A stretch of 64,000 nucleotides of DNA from G965216255 sp965216255 (GTDB taxonomy: Bacteria > Bacteroidota > Rhodothermia > Rhodothermales > Bin80). The first letter of the stretch is position 1. Each line of letters opens with the position of its first letter. A model generated the notes under the pieces. It saw only the letters and a list, made by a program, of their open reading frames with translations. It had not been told where the DNA came from and searched no databases. The stretch lies in NCBI GenBank assembly GCA_965216255.1, contig OZ244148.1:4960001-5024000 (forward strand), given 5' to 3'. This document shows, one piece after another, positions 38,816 through 48,302 of this stretch. The position numbers and the translations under genes are program-made.

Positions 38816-41014
38816 TTACAGGAGGATCAGGTACGTTAACTTGGCCACCCCGACGCGGTCATTTAGCAGCACGTCCCGGCGCGGGTCGAAGAGCAAATCG
38901 TTTTCACCCGTGAAGTGGTAGGACGTATTGAAGACGAAGAAAAGGTCACTGCCGGGTGTATGAATCCAGTCCACACGGATGTTGGCCTGCACGTCGCGCG
39001 TGAAGTTGTCGTACTGGATCAGCGCCTTTGCAAACAGCTTTCTGCTCACGGCGCCGAGCACCGACAGATTCAGGATCGTAGCACCGAACTGGCCATTGTC
39101 GACCGGTAAATCGACGGCTGAGTAATTCAGGATACCTTCGATCTGCAGATATTGGGACTGCCGGAAGCCAATGCTGGCCACTACATCGTGGCGATTGCCG
39201 TTATAAAACGTCCCTGTCGATGCGCCCGCACCCCCATATAGGCGCCGACTCGAATCCGTCTCGCCTCTGAACCCGACTTGTCCAAAGGTATAGTCTCCGA
39301 CTGGAATTTCGGCGTCCGACCGAATATGGAAAGGAGAGTCCAGCCGCTCGAAGCTGCGCTCCAGCGTCAATTCCACACGATCCCGCCGGTTGAAGGCAGC
39401 GCCAGCCTCTGCCTCCAGTGAGGTAGACTGCAGGCCGCCATCCTGTCCCGTGATATAGGCATAATCCCCCCTTGCAATGAGCCGCCGAATGGACGGCACG
39501 CTGGAGAAATCGACCAGCGGCGTATACTGCAAGGACCCGGCGTAACGGATGTTGTCACGTCGCCGGACAAAGCCGAGAGCGGGAGAGTAATGTTTGCCCA
39601 CACTGGTGTACGATGCCTGAATGCCGTAAATATCGTTCTGCACACGAAGGCTGGCGTGCCCGGCGGCGGAGTTTTCCTCGACCTCATCCCTGATGCCCGT
39701 ATACCATGCATTGAACTCGCTTGCACTCCAGAATCGGTACTGAGCATCCATGCCCACCGCTTCGTTCTGCTGGCCCGCCGTTCTATAGCCCGTATATATG
39801 ACACCGGCCGTTGCCCGCGGAAACAGGGTCGTTCGAAGGCGTGCTACCATGTTGTTTTTGGAAGCGGAGCCTAGGAAATCGTCCAACTTCTCACCGGTTT
39901 CAATATTGAGAACGCCCACGGAAAAGCGGCCTATTTGTCCGGTAAAGCGCGCGCCGGCGAGTATCTGCTCGGTGAGTCCGATCCGCCGCGAAAAAAATGT
40001 CTGTGTATACCGCGGGTTGCCGTGCTCGAACAGGCCGGAGCGCTCCAGGAAGAATTCGCGTTTCTCGGGAAAAAAAAGACTGAATCGCGTCAGATTGATT
40101 TGAACGTTGTCGGATTCTACCTGCGCAAAATCGGTATTGACCGTGAGATCGAGCGTCTGATTCGATGAAATCCCGTACTTGAAATCCACGCCGAAATCTC
40201 CTGTGAAGTCGTTCACGGTCTTTTCCTGCATGTAGTTGGTCCGGGTTGTCTGAAGCCCTGAAATCACGTAGGGTTTGATTTCAATGTTGCGTCCCCTGCG
40301 GATACCTTTCAAGCCATGCAGCATTCCGTATTGTGATACCGCGGACAGGGCGCCGAAGCTGCCCATGGAACCTCCAAATTCGAGCCCGATGCGTGGCCAC
40401 ATCACGCGCTCGTTCTTGCGGTTGATCATCCGCGACAGCATGAGGCCAAAGCTTAGCTCGTCGCCTTTCGGGAAGCGCAGCTGCCGGAAGGGGATGGAGA
40501 CTTCCATGGACCATCCTTCGTCATCGATGGCGGTTTCGCTGCGAAATACAGCATCCCAGGAAAAGCTGTCGAGGGTCATCCCCTCGTCTGTAATAGTGGC
40601 GTCATCTTGCGTTCCCAGCGCATTCATTTCAAAAAGGTAGGCGTTGCGCTGGTCGAGGTACGTGTCGAGTCCTATATAGGCGTGGTCGTCGCGGTCGTTG
40701 CGGCCGCCTCTTTCCAGATTCTTCGCCCGTATGAGCGCGGGCTCTGAATCGAAAAACCTGAACGCGAAATAGAGATTATCCCGGTCATAGGCAATGCGGA
40801 CCTCAGAGTGCTCCGTGGGCGGCGAACCGTCGTCCGGCCAAATCTGGATGAAGTCCGTGATTGGTTCGATGCCCTGCCACGTGAGATCGTCCAGGCGGCC
40901 GTCAATGCGCGGGGCCTCTTCTGCGAAGATGGCGGTTACTTCCGCAGGCCCGGCTTGCCCGTAGACGGAAGCGAGACAGAATGCAAAAACAGGGGCGGCA
41001 AGGAACGAGCGCAT
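38816..41014 (-). CDS. DUF5916 protein, second paralogue (CBM9-like plus outer-membrane barrel)
   Basis: 732 aa from ATG 41014, chosen because it begins a signal peptide (RSFLAAPVFAFCLASVYGQ); the open frame runs 198 bases further up. CBM9-like N-terminus (PRIDGRLDDLTWQGIEPITD; WSMEVSIPFRQLRFPKGDE), then the DUF5916 core (VNTDFAQVESDNVQINLTRF; FFPEKREFFLERSGLFEHG) and a barrel region with FSRRIGL and many alternating strands, ending in a hydrophobic tail. It shares its layout with the 28718-31327 protein but has only modest identity by eye. Function unknown; outer-membrane location inferred. Intact. Confidence 0.88.
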   Translation of the reverse strand: MRSFLAAPVFAFCLASVYGQAGPAEVTAIFAEEAPRIDGRLDDLTWQGIEPITDFIQIWPDDGSPPTEHSEVRIAYDRDNLYFAFRFFDSEPALIRAKNLERGGRNDRDDHAYIGLDTYLDQRNAYLFEMNALGTQDDATITDEGMTLDSFSWDAVFRSETAIDDEGWSMEVSIPFRQLRFPKGDELSFGLMLSRMINRKNERVMWPRIGLEFGGSMGSFGALSAVSQYGMLHGLKGIRRGRNIEIKPYVISGLQTTRTNYMQEKTVNDFTGDFGVDFKYGISSNQTLDLTVNTDFAQVESDNVQINLTRFSLFFPEKREFFLERSGLFEHGNPRYTQTFFSRRIGLTEQILAGARFTGQIGRFSVGVLNIETGEKLDDFLGSASKNNMVARLRTTLFPRATAGVIYTGYRTAGQQNEAVGMDAQYRFWSASEFNAWYTGIRDEVEENSAAGHASLRVQNDIYGIQASYTSVGKHYSPALGFVRRRDNIRYAGSLQYTPLVDFSSVPSIRRLIARGDYAYITGQDGGLQSTSLEAEAGAAFNRRDRVELTLERSFERLDSPFHIRSDAEIPVGDYTFGQVGFRGETDSSRRLYGGAGASTGTFYNGNRHDVVASIGFRQSQYLQIEGILNYSAVDLPVDNGQFGATILNLSVLGAVSRKLFAKALIQYDNFTRDVQANIRVDWIHTPGSDLFFVFNTSYHFTGENDLLFDPRRDVLLNDRVGVAKLTYLILL

Positions 41015-41109
41015 GGTGTAGTTGGCGGTATTCTGGGGCATTGCTGGACTGCAGTATGGATGGGCGAAAGCCGAGGCTTGAATGCGGGCGGTCGGGTGAG
41101 GGTCCAGTT

Positions 41110-41868
41110 TCAATTCGGATGCGCGGCTCGCCCCACCCAGGCAACAGGCAGGTAGGCAAGGTAGAACAGGAGCAGGGCAGCCCCTTCGCATACCAGAATG
41201 TACCAAGGCCAAGGACCAAAGAGATCAAGCAGTGAGGGTGTCGGCGGCTTGTGCATCATGTACATGTAGTTGGTGTCGAATAGAAGGTTGATTCCGATTG
41301 TCGCCGCGGCATACAGATTCAGCCAGGCGAATGTGCGCAATACACCCTTGTGGTCCGGAATCAGTCGCAGGCATGCCGTACCATATATCACGTATAGCAC
41401 CAGGCCGCTGTGCACAATCCAGTAGGCAAAATAGCCGAAGTGGGGGAAGCCTTCCTCGAGGTCCGGCGTAAGGACGGCCTGCAGCGTTCCGGCAAGTACA
41501 AGATAGTAGAGGAGTTCGTGGACCCTGCGCGTAGGCCTCCACATAAGGAAGGGGATCAGCAGACCCACAAGGTTGCAGAAGTTCAGCGGCAGGTCCGTAC
41601 GCCAGTCAAATGTCCCGACGGCCGCAAGATACATGCGCCAGCTCACGACGCTGGCGGATATACCCACGGCGAGTATCCGGGCCAGCCGCAAGCGCGCAGG
41701 CATGGCCAGGTAACGATTGACGTAGGGGGGAAGGGCGCAGACTGCCACTACCGTCACAAGAACGGCGGCGGCGTGCTGGACACCAAAAGGCGTAAACAGG
41801 TTGCTTCGGATGGAATGCTTACCGGTGAATATACTACCCGGCTTCGGATTGAAATGTAGCTGTGCCAC
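41110..41868 (-). CDS. YwaF-like integral membrane protein (TIGR02206 family)
   Basis: About 252 aa. The start is uncertain; I take the GTG at 41868, because no ATG lies between the proximal frame and the first helix, and the open frame up to 41982 reads like out-of-gene sequence. Six or more hydrophobic helices are seen. Family landmarks: LPLNFCNLVGLLIPFL, LAGTLQAVLTPDLEEGFPHFGYF (partly) and TNYMYMMHKPPTPSLLDLFGPWPWYI (partly). The family is of unknown function. It overlaps the tail of the broken EamA gene by about 35 bases and is probably co-transcribed with it. Confidence 0.8.
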   Translation of the reverse strand: MAQLHFNPKPGSIFTGKHSIRSNLFTPFGVQHAAAVLVTVVAVCALPPYVNRYLAMPARLRLARILAVGISASVVSWRMYLAAVGTFDWRTDLPLNFCNLVGLLIPFLMWRPTRRVHELLYYLVLAGTLQAVLTPDLEEGFPHFGYFAYWIVHSGLVLYVIYGTACLRLIPDHKGVLRTFAWLNLYAAATIGINLLFDTNYMYMMHKPPTPSLLDLFGPWPWYILVCEGAALLLFYLAYLPVAWVGRAAHPN

Positions 41869-42851
41869 GCGCAACGTGGTGCATGTCCTGCCGGTTCGCG
41901 GCAAGGCCTGCGGGCTGCAGCGTGCGTCGCTTGCGATGGCGGCGCAAGTAGAACAGGCCGCCGAGGATGAGTGCACCGCCAACGATCTGAGCCGGCGTAA
42001 TGGCCTCTCCCAGCAGAATCACGCCTGTTAACAGGGCAACTACGGGTACCAGGCTACCATAGACGGCGGTGTGAGCTGGTCCCACGGCCTTGACCGACAT
42101 TATTCCAGATGGCAATGGTTACCCCGGTCGACAGGCTACCCGAGCCAACGATGGCTAGCCACAGCCAGCCATGCACGGCATGCCAGTCCACATACCGGAA
42201 GTGGGCTATGCCGAGGACGGTGAGAAACGGCAAGGCAAGCAGGAGGGCCATCAGGGCCACTCCAGAAGGATTTATGGTGCGTGTAAGCGGCTTGCTAAGG
42301 GTCGTATACGTGCCCCAGCACATGGACGCGAGCATCATAACCAGGTTGCCAAACAGGGTTTCTCCGCTAAACTCCACGACGGCGCTGCCTCCGACAATGA
42401 TGACTGCGGCACCGGCAATGGTTGCGCCAAGACCTAGCCACTCGGACGGGCGTAGCATCTCCACCCGCAGTAATCGCCCGACCACGGCGGTCCAGAACGG
42501 AGCCGTGGAAAGGATCAAGGCCGCGCTCCCGGCATTGGTGTTGAAAACGCCGATAACGAAGAAGTACTGATAGCAAAAGCACCCTGCAATTCCGAGGCCG
42601 AGAAGCTGCCAGAAGTGCTTGCGCAGCGGACGAAAGAACTTATGGCCGACCCTGCGCTGGTGCGCGTAGTGGAGAAGCCCCAGGGTGAAGGCAGCCATAC
42701 AGCGTCGAATCAGATTCATGGCATGCGGGTCCATTGCCCGCAGCACAATCTTTATGATTACGAAATGCAGTCCCCATACCAGGACGACAAAAGTAGGGAT
42801 AGGTCGTGCCGGAACCGTGACATGGGAGCGCAATTGCCGTTCGGGCAGCAA
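41834..42851 (-). pseudogene. EamA/DMT-type transporter, frameshifted
   Basis: The first frame (from ATG 42851) gives nine hydrophobic segments with the two EamA repeats: VVLVWGLHFVIIKIVLRAMDP, then ALILSTAPFWTAVVGRLL, then NLVMMLASMCWGTYTTLSKPL. At TIAIWNN (about 42105) the frame goes wrong. In the second frame, SVKAVGPAHTAVYGSLVPVV and LGEAITPAQIVGGALILGG complete the family end at 41834. One base gained or lost near 42098-42105 explains it. EamA proteins export small metabolites. A single-base assembly error remains possible. Confidence 0.8.
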
Positions 42852-42936
42852 TATACGGTCATGGACATTGCCGCATTCTTATCTTATACTTATATTCGGA
42901 ATTGTCCTAATCTCCGCGTATTGTATCGAGGGAACG

Positions 42937-43269
42937 ATGCTGCCTCAGAGCATAACCAAGCTATACTATACCATCGGCGAGGTTGCCTCCATGATGGGAT
43001 TGGAAACGCATGTGCTGCGTTACTGGGAAGCAGAGTTTGAAGAACTCAAGCCGCGAAAGAATCGAGTTGGCCGGCGAATTTATACGGCCGAAGACATTGC
43101 GGTCGTGGAGACAATCCTGCATTTGCTGCGCGTGGAGAAGTATACCGTTGAGGGTGCGCGGCGCGTGCTGAGCCGAGAGGGAACGCCAAGGCTGCGCCCG
43201 GATGCGAAACGCCGCGCGCTTCACAGGCTTCGCGCATTCCTGGAGAACATTGCCGGGCAGTTGCAGTAG
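42937..43269 (+). CDS. MerR-family transcriptional regulator
   Basis: 110 aa from ATG 42937, preceded by GAGGGA at 42928-42933; the long upstream frame is not part of the gene. The N-terminal winged helix-turn-helix reads YYTIGEVASMMGLETHVLRYWEAEFEELKP (family core: YTIGEVA and LRYWE), followed by RRIYTAEDIAVVETILHLL and VEGARRVLS. It lacks a long C-terminal sensor domain, as is common in the short MerR regulators of Bacteroidota. It is divergent from the EamA gene 85 bases away and immediately precedes a tRNA-Pro gene. Confidence 0.9.
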   Translation: MLPQSITKLYYTIGEVASMMGLETHVLRYWEAEFEELKPRKNRVGRRIYTAEDIAVVETILHLLRVEKYTVEGARRVLSREGTPRLRPDAKRRALHRLRAFLENIAGQLQ

Positions 43270-43278
43270 TCTTGGCTC

Positions 43279-43355
43279 CGGGACGTAGCGCAGCCAGGTA
43301 GCGCACTTCAATGGGGTTGAAGGGGTCGCGAGTTCGAATCTCGCCGTCCCGACCA
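43279..43355 (+). tRNA. tRNA-Pro (GGG)
   Basis: Acceptor stem CGGGACG/CGTCCCG, D-arm with AGCGCAGCCAGGTAGCGC, anticodon stem CTTCA/TGAAG around ATGGGGT giving anticodon GGG, T-loop GTTCGAATC, and discriminator A followed by encoded CCA (43353-43355). All stems pair well. It reads proline codons CCC and CCU. Confidence 0.96.
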
Positions 43356-43379
43356 GCGGCGGCCGTAGTGCAATGCCGA

Positions 43380-44147
43380 TTAGGCGGGTGGAAAGTCGGC
43401 GGTAATGGACCAACCCCCATCTACAACCAGCGTCTGTCCCGTGACGTGATTGGCGCATACGGATTGCAGAAACAGGGCAGACGCGGCAATGTCCTTTACA
43501 CTAGCGGGGCGGCCGGAAGGTGTAATAGCACGCCAGTGCCGCTCGTAGTGTGGGTCGTCCAGCGTTGTTCTCTTTGTAACCGTTGCGCCGGGTGCCAGGG
43601 CGTTGACCGTGATGCCGTGTGGCGCCAACTCGAGGGCCAGGACCCCGGCGAGCATTCGGAGTGCGGCCTTGGTCATGCAATAGGGAGCCAGGTTACGGTA
43701 TGGCTGTAGGCCGAGCACCGACGACATGAGCAGGATCTTGCCGCCGCCCGTCTGGCGCATTTGACAGGCCGCCGCCTGTGCCAGGAAGAAAGATCCCTGC
43801 AAGTTCACCGACATTACACGCTGAAATTCGTGCACCGTGCACGAAAAGACATCGGAAAACAGTGTCAGGCCGGCGTTGGCAATGGCCATATCCAGCTTGC
43901 CGCATGCGCTTACTGCCTGGTTCACCATGGCGTGAATGCAGGCCAAATCTGCCGCATCGCCCGCTACTGCGACGCAGCGGCCGCCTTCGCCGCGTACTTG
44001 TCTGGCTGCCGATTCGGCGCGGTCGGCCAGCAAGTCGTTTAGCACGACATAGGCGCCGCGCTTGGCAAGCTGGCGCCCCAGTTCGAGTCCAATACCAGAT
44101 CCTGCGCCGGTGATGACGGCGCTACAGCCTTCGAAACATGTTGCCAT
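43380..44147 (-). CDS. Short-chain dehydrogenase/reductase
   Basis: 255 aa from ATG 44147; an ATG 36 bases further upstream is possible. SDR features: TGAGSGIGLELGRQLAKRGA cofactor motif, NAG in IANAGLTLF, Ser in LMSSVLG, the YxxxK pair YCMTK, and the C-terminal NALAPGATVTKRT and LVVDGGWSITADFPPA blocks. Substrate cannot be told from sequence. It ends 25 bases from the tRNA-Pro gene, on the other strand, and is divergent from the RodZ-like gene. Intact. Confidence 0.88.
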   Translation of the reverse strand: MATCFEGCSAVITGAGSGIGLELGRQLAKRGAYVVLNDLLADRAESAARQVRGEGGRCVAVAGDAADLACIHAMVNQAVSACGKLDMAIANAGLTLFSDVFSCTVHEFQRVMSVNLQGSFFLAQAAACQMRQTGGGKILLMSSVLGLQPYRNLAPYCMTKAALRMLAGVLALELAPHGITVNALAPGATVTKRTTLDDPHYERHWRAITPSGRPASVKDIAASALFLQSVCANHVTGQTLVVDGGWSITADFPPA

Positions 44148-44262
44148 GGTGGCATCGCAGGGTAGGTGGAAATAACTCTTCAATGGCTATTTGATATTTT
44201 AGGTTTGTTCTATCCCAATATAAATTCAGATCCGGGCGCTTGGACCGGACGGGGCCAAGACG

Positions 44263-45240
44263 ATGTCAATTCAACTCTCTTCCCGAGAGCGTTTCATTCG
44301 TGACCTAGCCCGCGCGCGTGAGCTCCAGGGTCTAACCCTGGAGGAGATAGCCGTCAGCACCAAGATTGCCCGCTCCACGCTCGTGGACTTCGAGCTGGCT
44401 ACGCTGATGGAAAACCCGGTTTTCAACCGGGTGTATCTGAGATCGATTGCCCGGACATACGCGCAGCATGTGGGCATTCCGGTAGATGCCATGATGCAGG
44501 CCCTGGATCAGGTGCTTGCCGATACGTACATAAACCGCCTTTCTGCCGATTACCAGGGAGAGCTCGACCTCGCTACTGGGCCGTCGGCACCGGAGGCCGA
44601 GGTAGCAGTAACCGAAGTGGCGGCGGACCTGCACGGCCTAGCTACTGAGGCCGCCGTAGCCCGTGATGCTGACATGCATGCAGAGGTGGTGGAGCCTGGC
44701 GGCAAGGCATGGCTGGCCGGGGCAGCACCGGAACGCCATCGATTCGGCGCACGGCCGGTAACTTGGGCTGGCATGCTGTTCATTTGCGCTGCAGCCGCAG
44801 CTATCCTGGTATGGTGGCCACTGGACGATCGAGACTCTCGCGAAGGGCCAGCATCCGTTCCTGTGTCAATCGAACCGGTGGAACGGGATTCGGTGTCTTT
44901 GCCCGAGGAAGTCAGGTTTGGCGCGCTCATTCACGCCACGGTTGAGGCAGAGAGCATTGTGGAACGGATGCATCTTAGAATCGACGACAACGTGCGGAGA
45001 CCGTACTGGATAGAGCGGGACAGTGCTCGGGTCTTCCGCTTTGCGGATAGCATCTCTATTGACAACCGATTGGACCGCGTACGCCTTTACATAGACCGCT
45101 ACGAAGTTGTCCTTGATACCGTAGACGTAGGAGTGCCCTTTGTGCTTACGCGCGGATTGCTTGAATCCATGGCTCGTGAAGGCAGGCTGGTGGCCACGGA
45201 GGTGCCTTCCGCGTCTGATACTATTAGGGCAATTCAGTAA
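44263..45240 (+). CDS. RodZ-like helix-turn-helix membrane protein
   Basis: 325 aa. Residues 8-75 form an HTH_25 domain (LQGLTLEEIAVSTKIARSTL, then FNRVYLRSIARTYAQHVGI), a variable acidic linker follows, then one transmembrane helix at about 167-186 (TWAGMLFICAAAAAILVWWP) and a C-terminal beta-rich periplasmic part. This is the layout of RodZ, which links MreB to the wall machinery in rod-shaped cells. Several Bacteroidota homologues are only annotated as helix-turn-helix proteins, so the cytoskeletal role is inferred. Its 3' end overlaps by 17 bases with that of the convergent ROK gene. Confidence 0.8.
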   Translation: MSIQLSSRERFIRDLARARELQGLTLEEIAVSTKIARSTLVDFELATLMENPVFNRVYLRSIARTYAQHVGIPVDAMMQALDQVLADTYINRLSADYQGELDLATGPSAPEAEVAVTEVAADLHGLATEAAVARDADMHAEVVEPGGKAWLAGAAPERHRFGARPVTWAGMLFICAAAAAILVWWPLDDRDSREGPASVPVSIEPVERDSVSLPEEVRFGALIHATVEAESIVERMHLRIDDNVRRPYWIERDSARVFRFADSISIDNRLDRVRLYIDRYEVVLDTVDVGVPFVLTRGLLESMAREGRLVATEVPSASDTIRAIQ

Positions 45241-46127
45241 GGCCGCACGCCAATGCCAGTGCGCCGATTAGCGGGGCCTCTGCTCCCAGGGAGGCCGGGA
45301 TCACTTCCGGCGGAAATGCCAGTGATTCCTTCAGCCACCGTTTTAGGTGCCTGGTAACCGAACTCCTGTCGCAGGGCGATGCTGCCGCCCAGGATAACGG
45401 TATCCGGGTCAAGGATGCAACCCACGGCAATGACGGCCTGTGCAAGGTAATCGGCGGCCCTGCGCACCAGAGCAAGGGCATCGGCATCTGATGCGTGTGC
45501 TGCCGCAAAAACGTCGCGGGAGGTGGTAGGGCGGCCGCCCGGATTCCATGCTTCCCCCAGCGCGGCACCGCCCGCCAGTTGTTCCAGGCAGCCATTCGGC
45601 CTCCAATTGCGGTCCAGGAGGTGTGGCTCGGGCACGAATGAGCCCAATTCACCGGCGGCGTGGTGGCTTCCGCGCAGGAGCCGACCCTCCACAACGATGC
45701 CTGCAGCAATTCCGGTGCTTACTGTGATATATACGGCGCTGCTGCTCCCGGTGGCCCGGCCAAAGGATACTTCCGCTAGTGCAGCGGCATTGACATCGTT
45801 CTCAATGGCGGCGCGCACGCCCAGGCGTTCCTCAAGAAGACGGCGCAGCGGCTCCGCGTGCCATCCCGGCAGGTTTGCTGCCTCCAGAACCTCTCCGCGG
45901 ATCGGATCTGTCATGCCAGGCGCTGCACAGCCGGCTGCCTTGATGTTGCCGTCGCCGACCCCGCTCAGGCAGAGCGCTATATCTTCTTGGATGCTGTTGA
46001 GGATCGATTCGATGCCCTTGGACGGCGTAGATCGATCGCGTTTGGCCAGGATGGTTGCCGGGGCATCGGCATGTGCGAGCGCGCAGCGGGTTCCGCCAAT
46101 ATTAATACCCGCAACGAGGACCGCCAC
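45224..46127 (-). pseudogene. ROK-family sugar kinase, frameshifted near the C-terminus
   Basis: The frame from ATG 46127 shows GINIGGTRCALA (phosphate loop), ENDVNAAALAEVSFG and GRLLRGSHHAAGELGSF, then ILDPDTVILGGSIALRQEF. After FGYQ (about 45355) the frame reads noise. The second frame carries LKRWLKESLAFPPEVIPASLGAEAPLIGALALA (partly) and stops at 45224, the expected family end. One base gained or lost at about 45345-45365 is enough. The CxCGxxGCxE zinc site of many ROK proteins is degenerate (NGCLEQLAGG). Joined length is about 300 aa. It is downstream of the DUF1080 gene by 12 bases. Confidence 0.8.
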
Positions 46128-46139
46128 GGATCTTCCCTG

Positions 46140-46886
46140 TTACTCCAGCTCTCGAATCCAGACGTTGCGGTAGCGGGTTGGCTCGCTGTGGTCCTGCAGC
46201 ATGAGTGGCAGCTTTTCGGCATGCGCAGCATAGGGTGGGCGAGACTTGTGGCCTGTCGGGCCCGTCAGCGTGACATGGTTTTGTACCAGCACACCGTTGT
46301 GGAAGACCGTAACGTGTGCCGGCTCCATCAGGGTATTGTTTTCGTCAAAGCGCGGGCGTCGAAACACGATGTCGTAGGACTGCCATGCGTCCGGGGGGCG
46401 GCTGGCATTCACCAGCGGTGGATATTGCCCATACACCGCTGCCGCCTGGCCGTCGGGATAGGTTACGTTGCCATGGGAATTGAGCACCTGTACTTCGTAT
46501 AAACCCATAAGAAAGACGCCGCTGTTGCCACTGTTCTGGGCGTCGCCGCTGTTTGGCGTCGACCATTCCATATGCAACTGCACGTCTCCAAAACCCTGGC
46601 GGGTCTGGATGGCTCCAGCACCTGCGCTCACCTGCATGTACCCGTCCGTAACGGTCCATGAGGCGGCCTTGCCGGTGCTATGCTCCCACTGGGAGAGGCT
46701 GCTTCCGTCAAACAGTACGATGGCATCCGACGGTGCCGGGATACTTACTTCCGGTCCGGGATCCACCATGGGCGGCTGTGCACGATCCAGGTCGTGCACC
46801 TGCCATTGGTCCAGCGACGGCACCTGGGATGCCGCGACGCTGGAAAGAAGGAAACACGTCAGCAATAGTAGAAGGCGGGTGGGCAT
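46140..46886 (-). CDS. DUF1080 (3-keto-disaccharide hydrolase-like) secreted protein
   Basis: 248 aa from ATG 46886, with a signal peptide (LLLLLTCFLLSSVAASQ). The concanavalin-like DUF1080 domain shows IVLFDGSSLSQWEHS near the start, MEWSTPNSGDAQNSGNSGVFLMGLYEVQVLNS (family core NSGVFLMG.YEVQVL), then SYDIVFRRPRF and HNGVLVQNHVTL. Proteins with this domain act on or bind sugars outside the cytoplasm; several are annotated as 3-keto-disaccharide hydrolases. It sits between a decayed heme-c/HEAT gene and a ROK kinase, likely one operon. Intact. Confidence 0.88.
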   Translation of the reverse strand: MPTRLLLLLTCFLLSSVAASQVPSLDQWQVHDLDRAQPPMVDPGPEVSIPAPSDAIVLFDGSSLSQWEHSTGKAASWTVTDGYMQVSAGAGAIQTRQGFGDVQLHMEWSTPNSGDAQNSGNSGVFLMGLYEVQVLNSHGNVTYPDGQAAAVYGQYPPLVNASRPPDAWQSYDIVFRRPRFDENNTLMEPAHVTVFHNGVLVQNHVTLTGPTGHKSRPPYAAHAEKLPLMLQDHSEPTRYRNVWIRELE

Positions 46887-46959
46887 GGGAGTACGCGGGG
46901 TTATGGTGAATGGGACTGCGAGCGTGCGCGATCGGGGAACGGTTGCAAGAGGGCCCCCC

Positions 46960-47960
46960 TTAGCGACGCCTGAGGTAGGCGACAATGTCTGCCATGGACA
47001 GGCGGTCCGCAACCAGACCCTCCGGCATGGCCGCAGTCGCAATCGGCAGGACGCTCGCAAGGTTCGATCGGGCGATGGTGATCTGTTCATGCTGCGTATT
47101 GAGGGTGAGCGCAGTAGGCGTCTCAGAGGCGATGATACCGCGCAGTGTGTCGCCGGCTCCCGTTGCGACGGACCAGAATTCGTAACCGCTGGCAATGGAC
47201 CGATTCGGATCCGCATTATCGGTGACCAGCTTATGCGCTGGCCAGTGCTGCACGGTGCCCAGATCAGGGCCGAAGGTGCCACCGGCGTGGCATGCGGCGC
47301 AGGGACGGTGAAAGACGGTCTCGCCGCGGGTGACGCTGCCCGATGTGGCGTGCGCCCTGCTCCGGGTAGGCTCCACTGTATTGCGCATGAGGCGCACACG
47401 CTGGTTCCAGGTTAGCTCGGCGGGCTACCCTGCTCAAGCGCCTCCACGAGCAGTGCCGCCCGGTCCGGTCCGGGCCGGGAAAGATGCCGAGCGCCGCTTC
47501 TCTGACGCGGGGCGTGAGCGTTGGCCACCTTTCTAACACGGTGCGCGCGGCGGCTGTACCGCCCATTTGGCGCAGGCTCCGCAGCACCTAGAGTTGCAGA
47601 TCGAGGGGCTCGTTTGGCGCAAGGACCGGCAGCAGTAGGGCGGCCTCGGCCGCCCATAGCAAGAATACGCACGGCCCGCATGCGCCTGTCATGGCTGGCC
47701 ATGAGGTCTGCTGCCGCCGGGGCGGCCTCGGCTACGACATCTGGAGGCAGCGCCGTATGCTGCAATAGATCGAGGGCTGCCTGTGCAATGACCGTGTCTG
47801 TCGTGGTCCACCCGTGCTTAAGGAGAGCGTCCCCCTCGGACGGCGCCAGTGCCGCGTTGCCAGTGCCGCGGGCCATGCCGCGAAGCGCTGGCGCATGCCA
47901 CCATCGGCCACCAGGGGCGGACATAATACGCTCCAGCAGCGGGCCCTGGCCGGTGCTACG
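46960..47960 (-). pseudogene. HEAT-repeat protein with C-terminal heme-c domain, decayed and 5'-truncated
   Basis: The C-terminal 145 codons hold a heme-binding CAACH motif (RPCAACHAGGTFGPDLGTV), then TLRGIIASETPTALTL and MADIVAYLRRR, typical of the heme-c ends of PQQ- or Gfo-linked secreted dehydrogenases. Upstream, HEAT-like helices occur in three frames: PPDVVAEAAPAAADLMASHD, VLRSLRQMGGTAAARTVLER and AALLVEALEQGSPP. A TAG lies at 47588-47590. The sequence ends at about 47960 where an IS3 fragment begins on the other strand, so the N-terminal part is gone. Confidence 0.7.
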
Positions 47961-47965
47961 ACCAC

Positions 47966-48244
47966 ATTCTGATTGAGCGACTGTGGCGCAGCGTCAAGTA
48001 CGAGGAGGTCTACCTCAACGAATACGCGAACCTGCGGCAGGCACGGCAGCGCCTGGGAGGCTACATTAGCTTCTACAACCACAGTCGTCCGCACCAGAGC
48101 CTTCGGTACCGAACCCCATCCGAAGTCTATCACGGCCATTCAGGACCCCACCCAGCGATGGCTATAACCCACACGGAAACCACATGCCCACTGGGATCAA
48201 CATGTCCCGCCATCACCCACAACCCTGGCAGTTCTCTATCTTAA
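47966..48244 (+). pseudogene. IS3-family transposase OrfB, C-terminal remnant
   Basis: ERLWRSVKYEEVYLNEYANL, then LGGYISFYNHSRPHQSLRYRTPSEVY (first 20 residues clearest) is the well-known end of IS3 OrfB, containing the last catalytic Glu (IERLWRS). The earlier part is missing. It directly abuts the truncated HEAT/cytochrome gene. Confidence 0.85.
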
Positions 48245-48302
48245 ATCAAGCAAAATCCTGTCCAACGATTGGGGCACACCTCACTACATTATAGTTGTCG
48301 TC

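Noticed and set aside
46468..47415. 315-codon plus-strand frame opposite DUF1080 and the heme-c domain
   Set aside because: The minus strand carries recognisable domains with motifs; this one does not.
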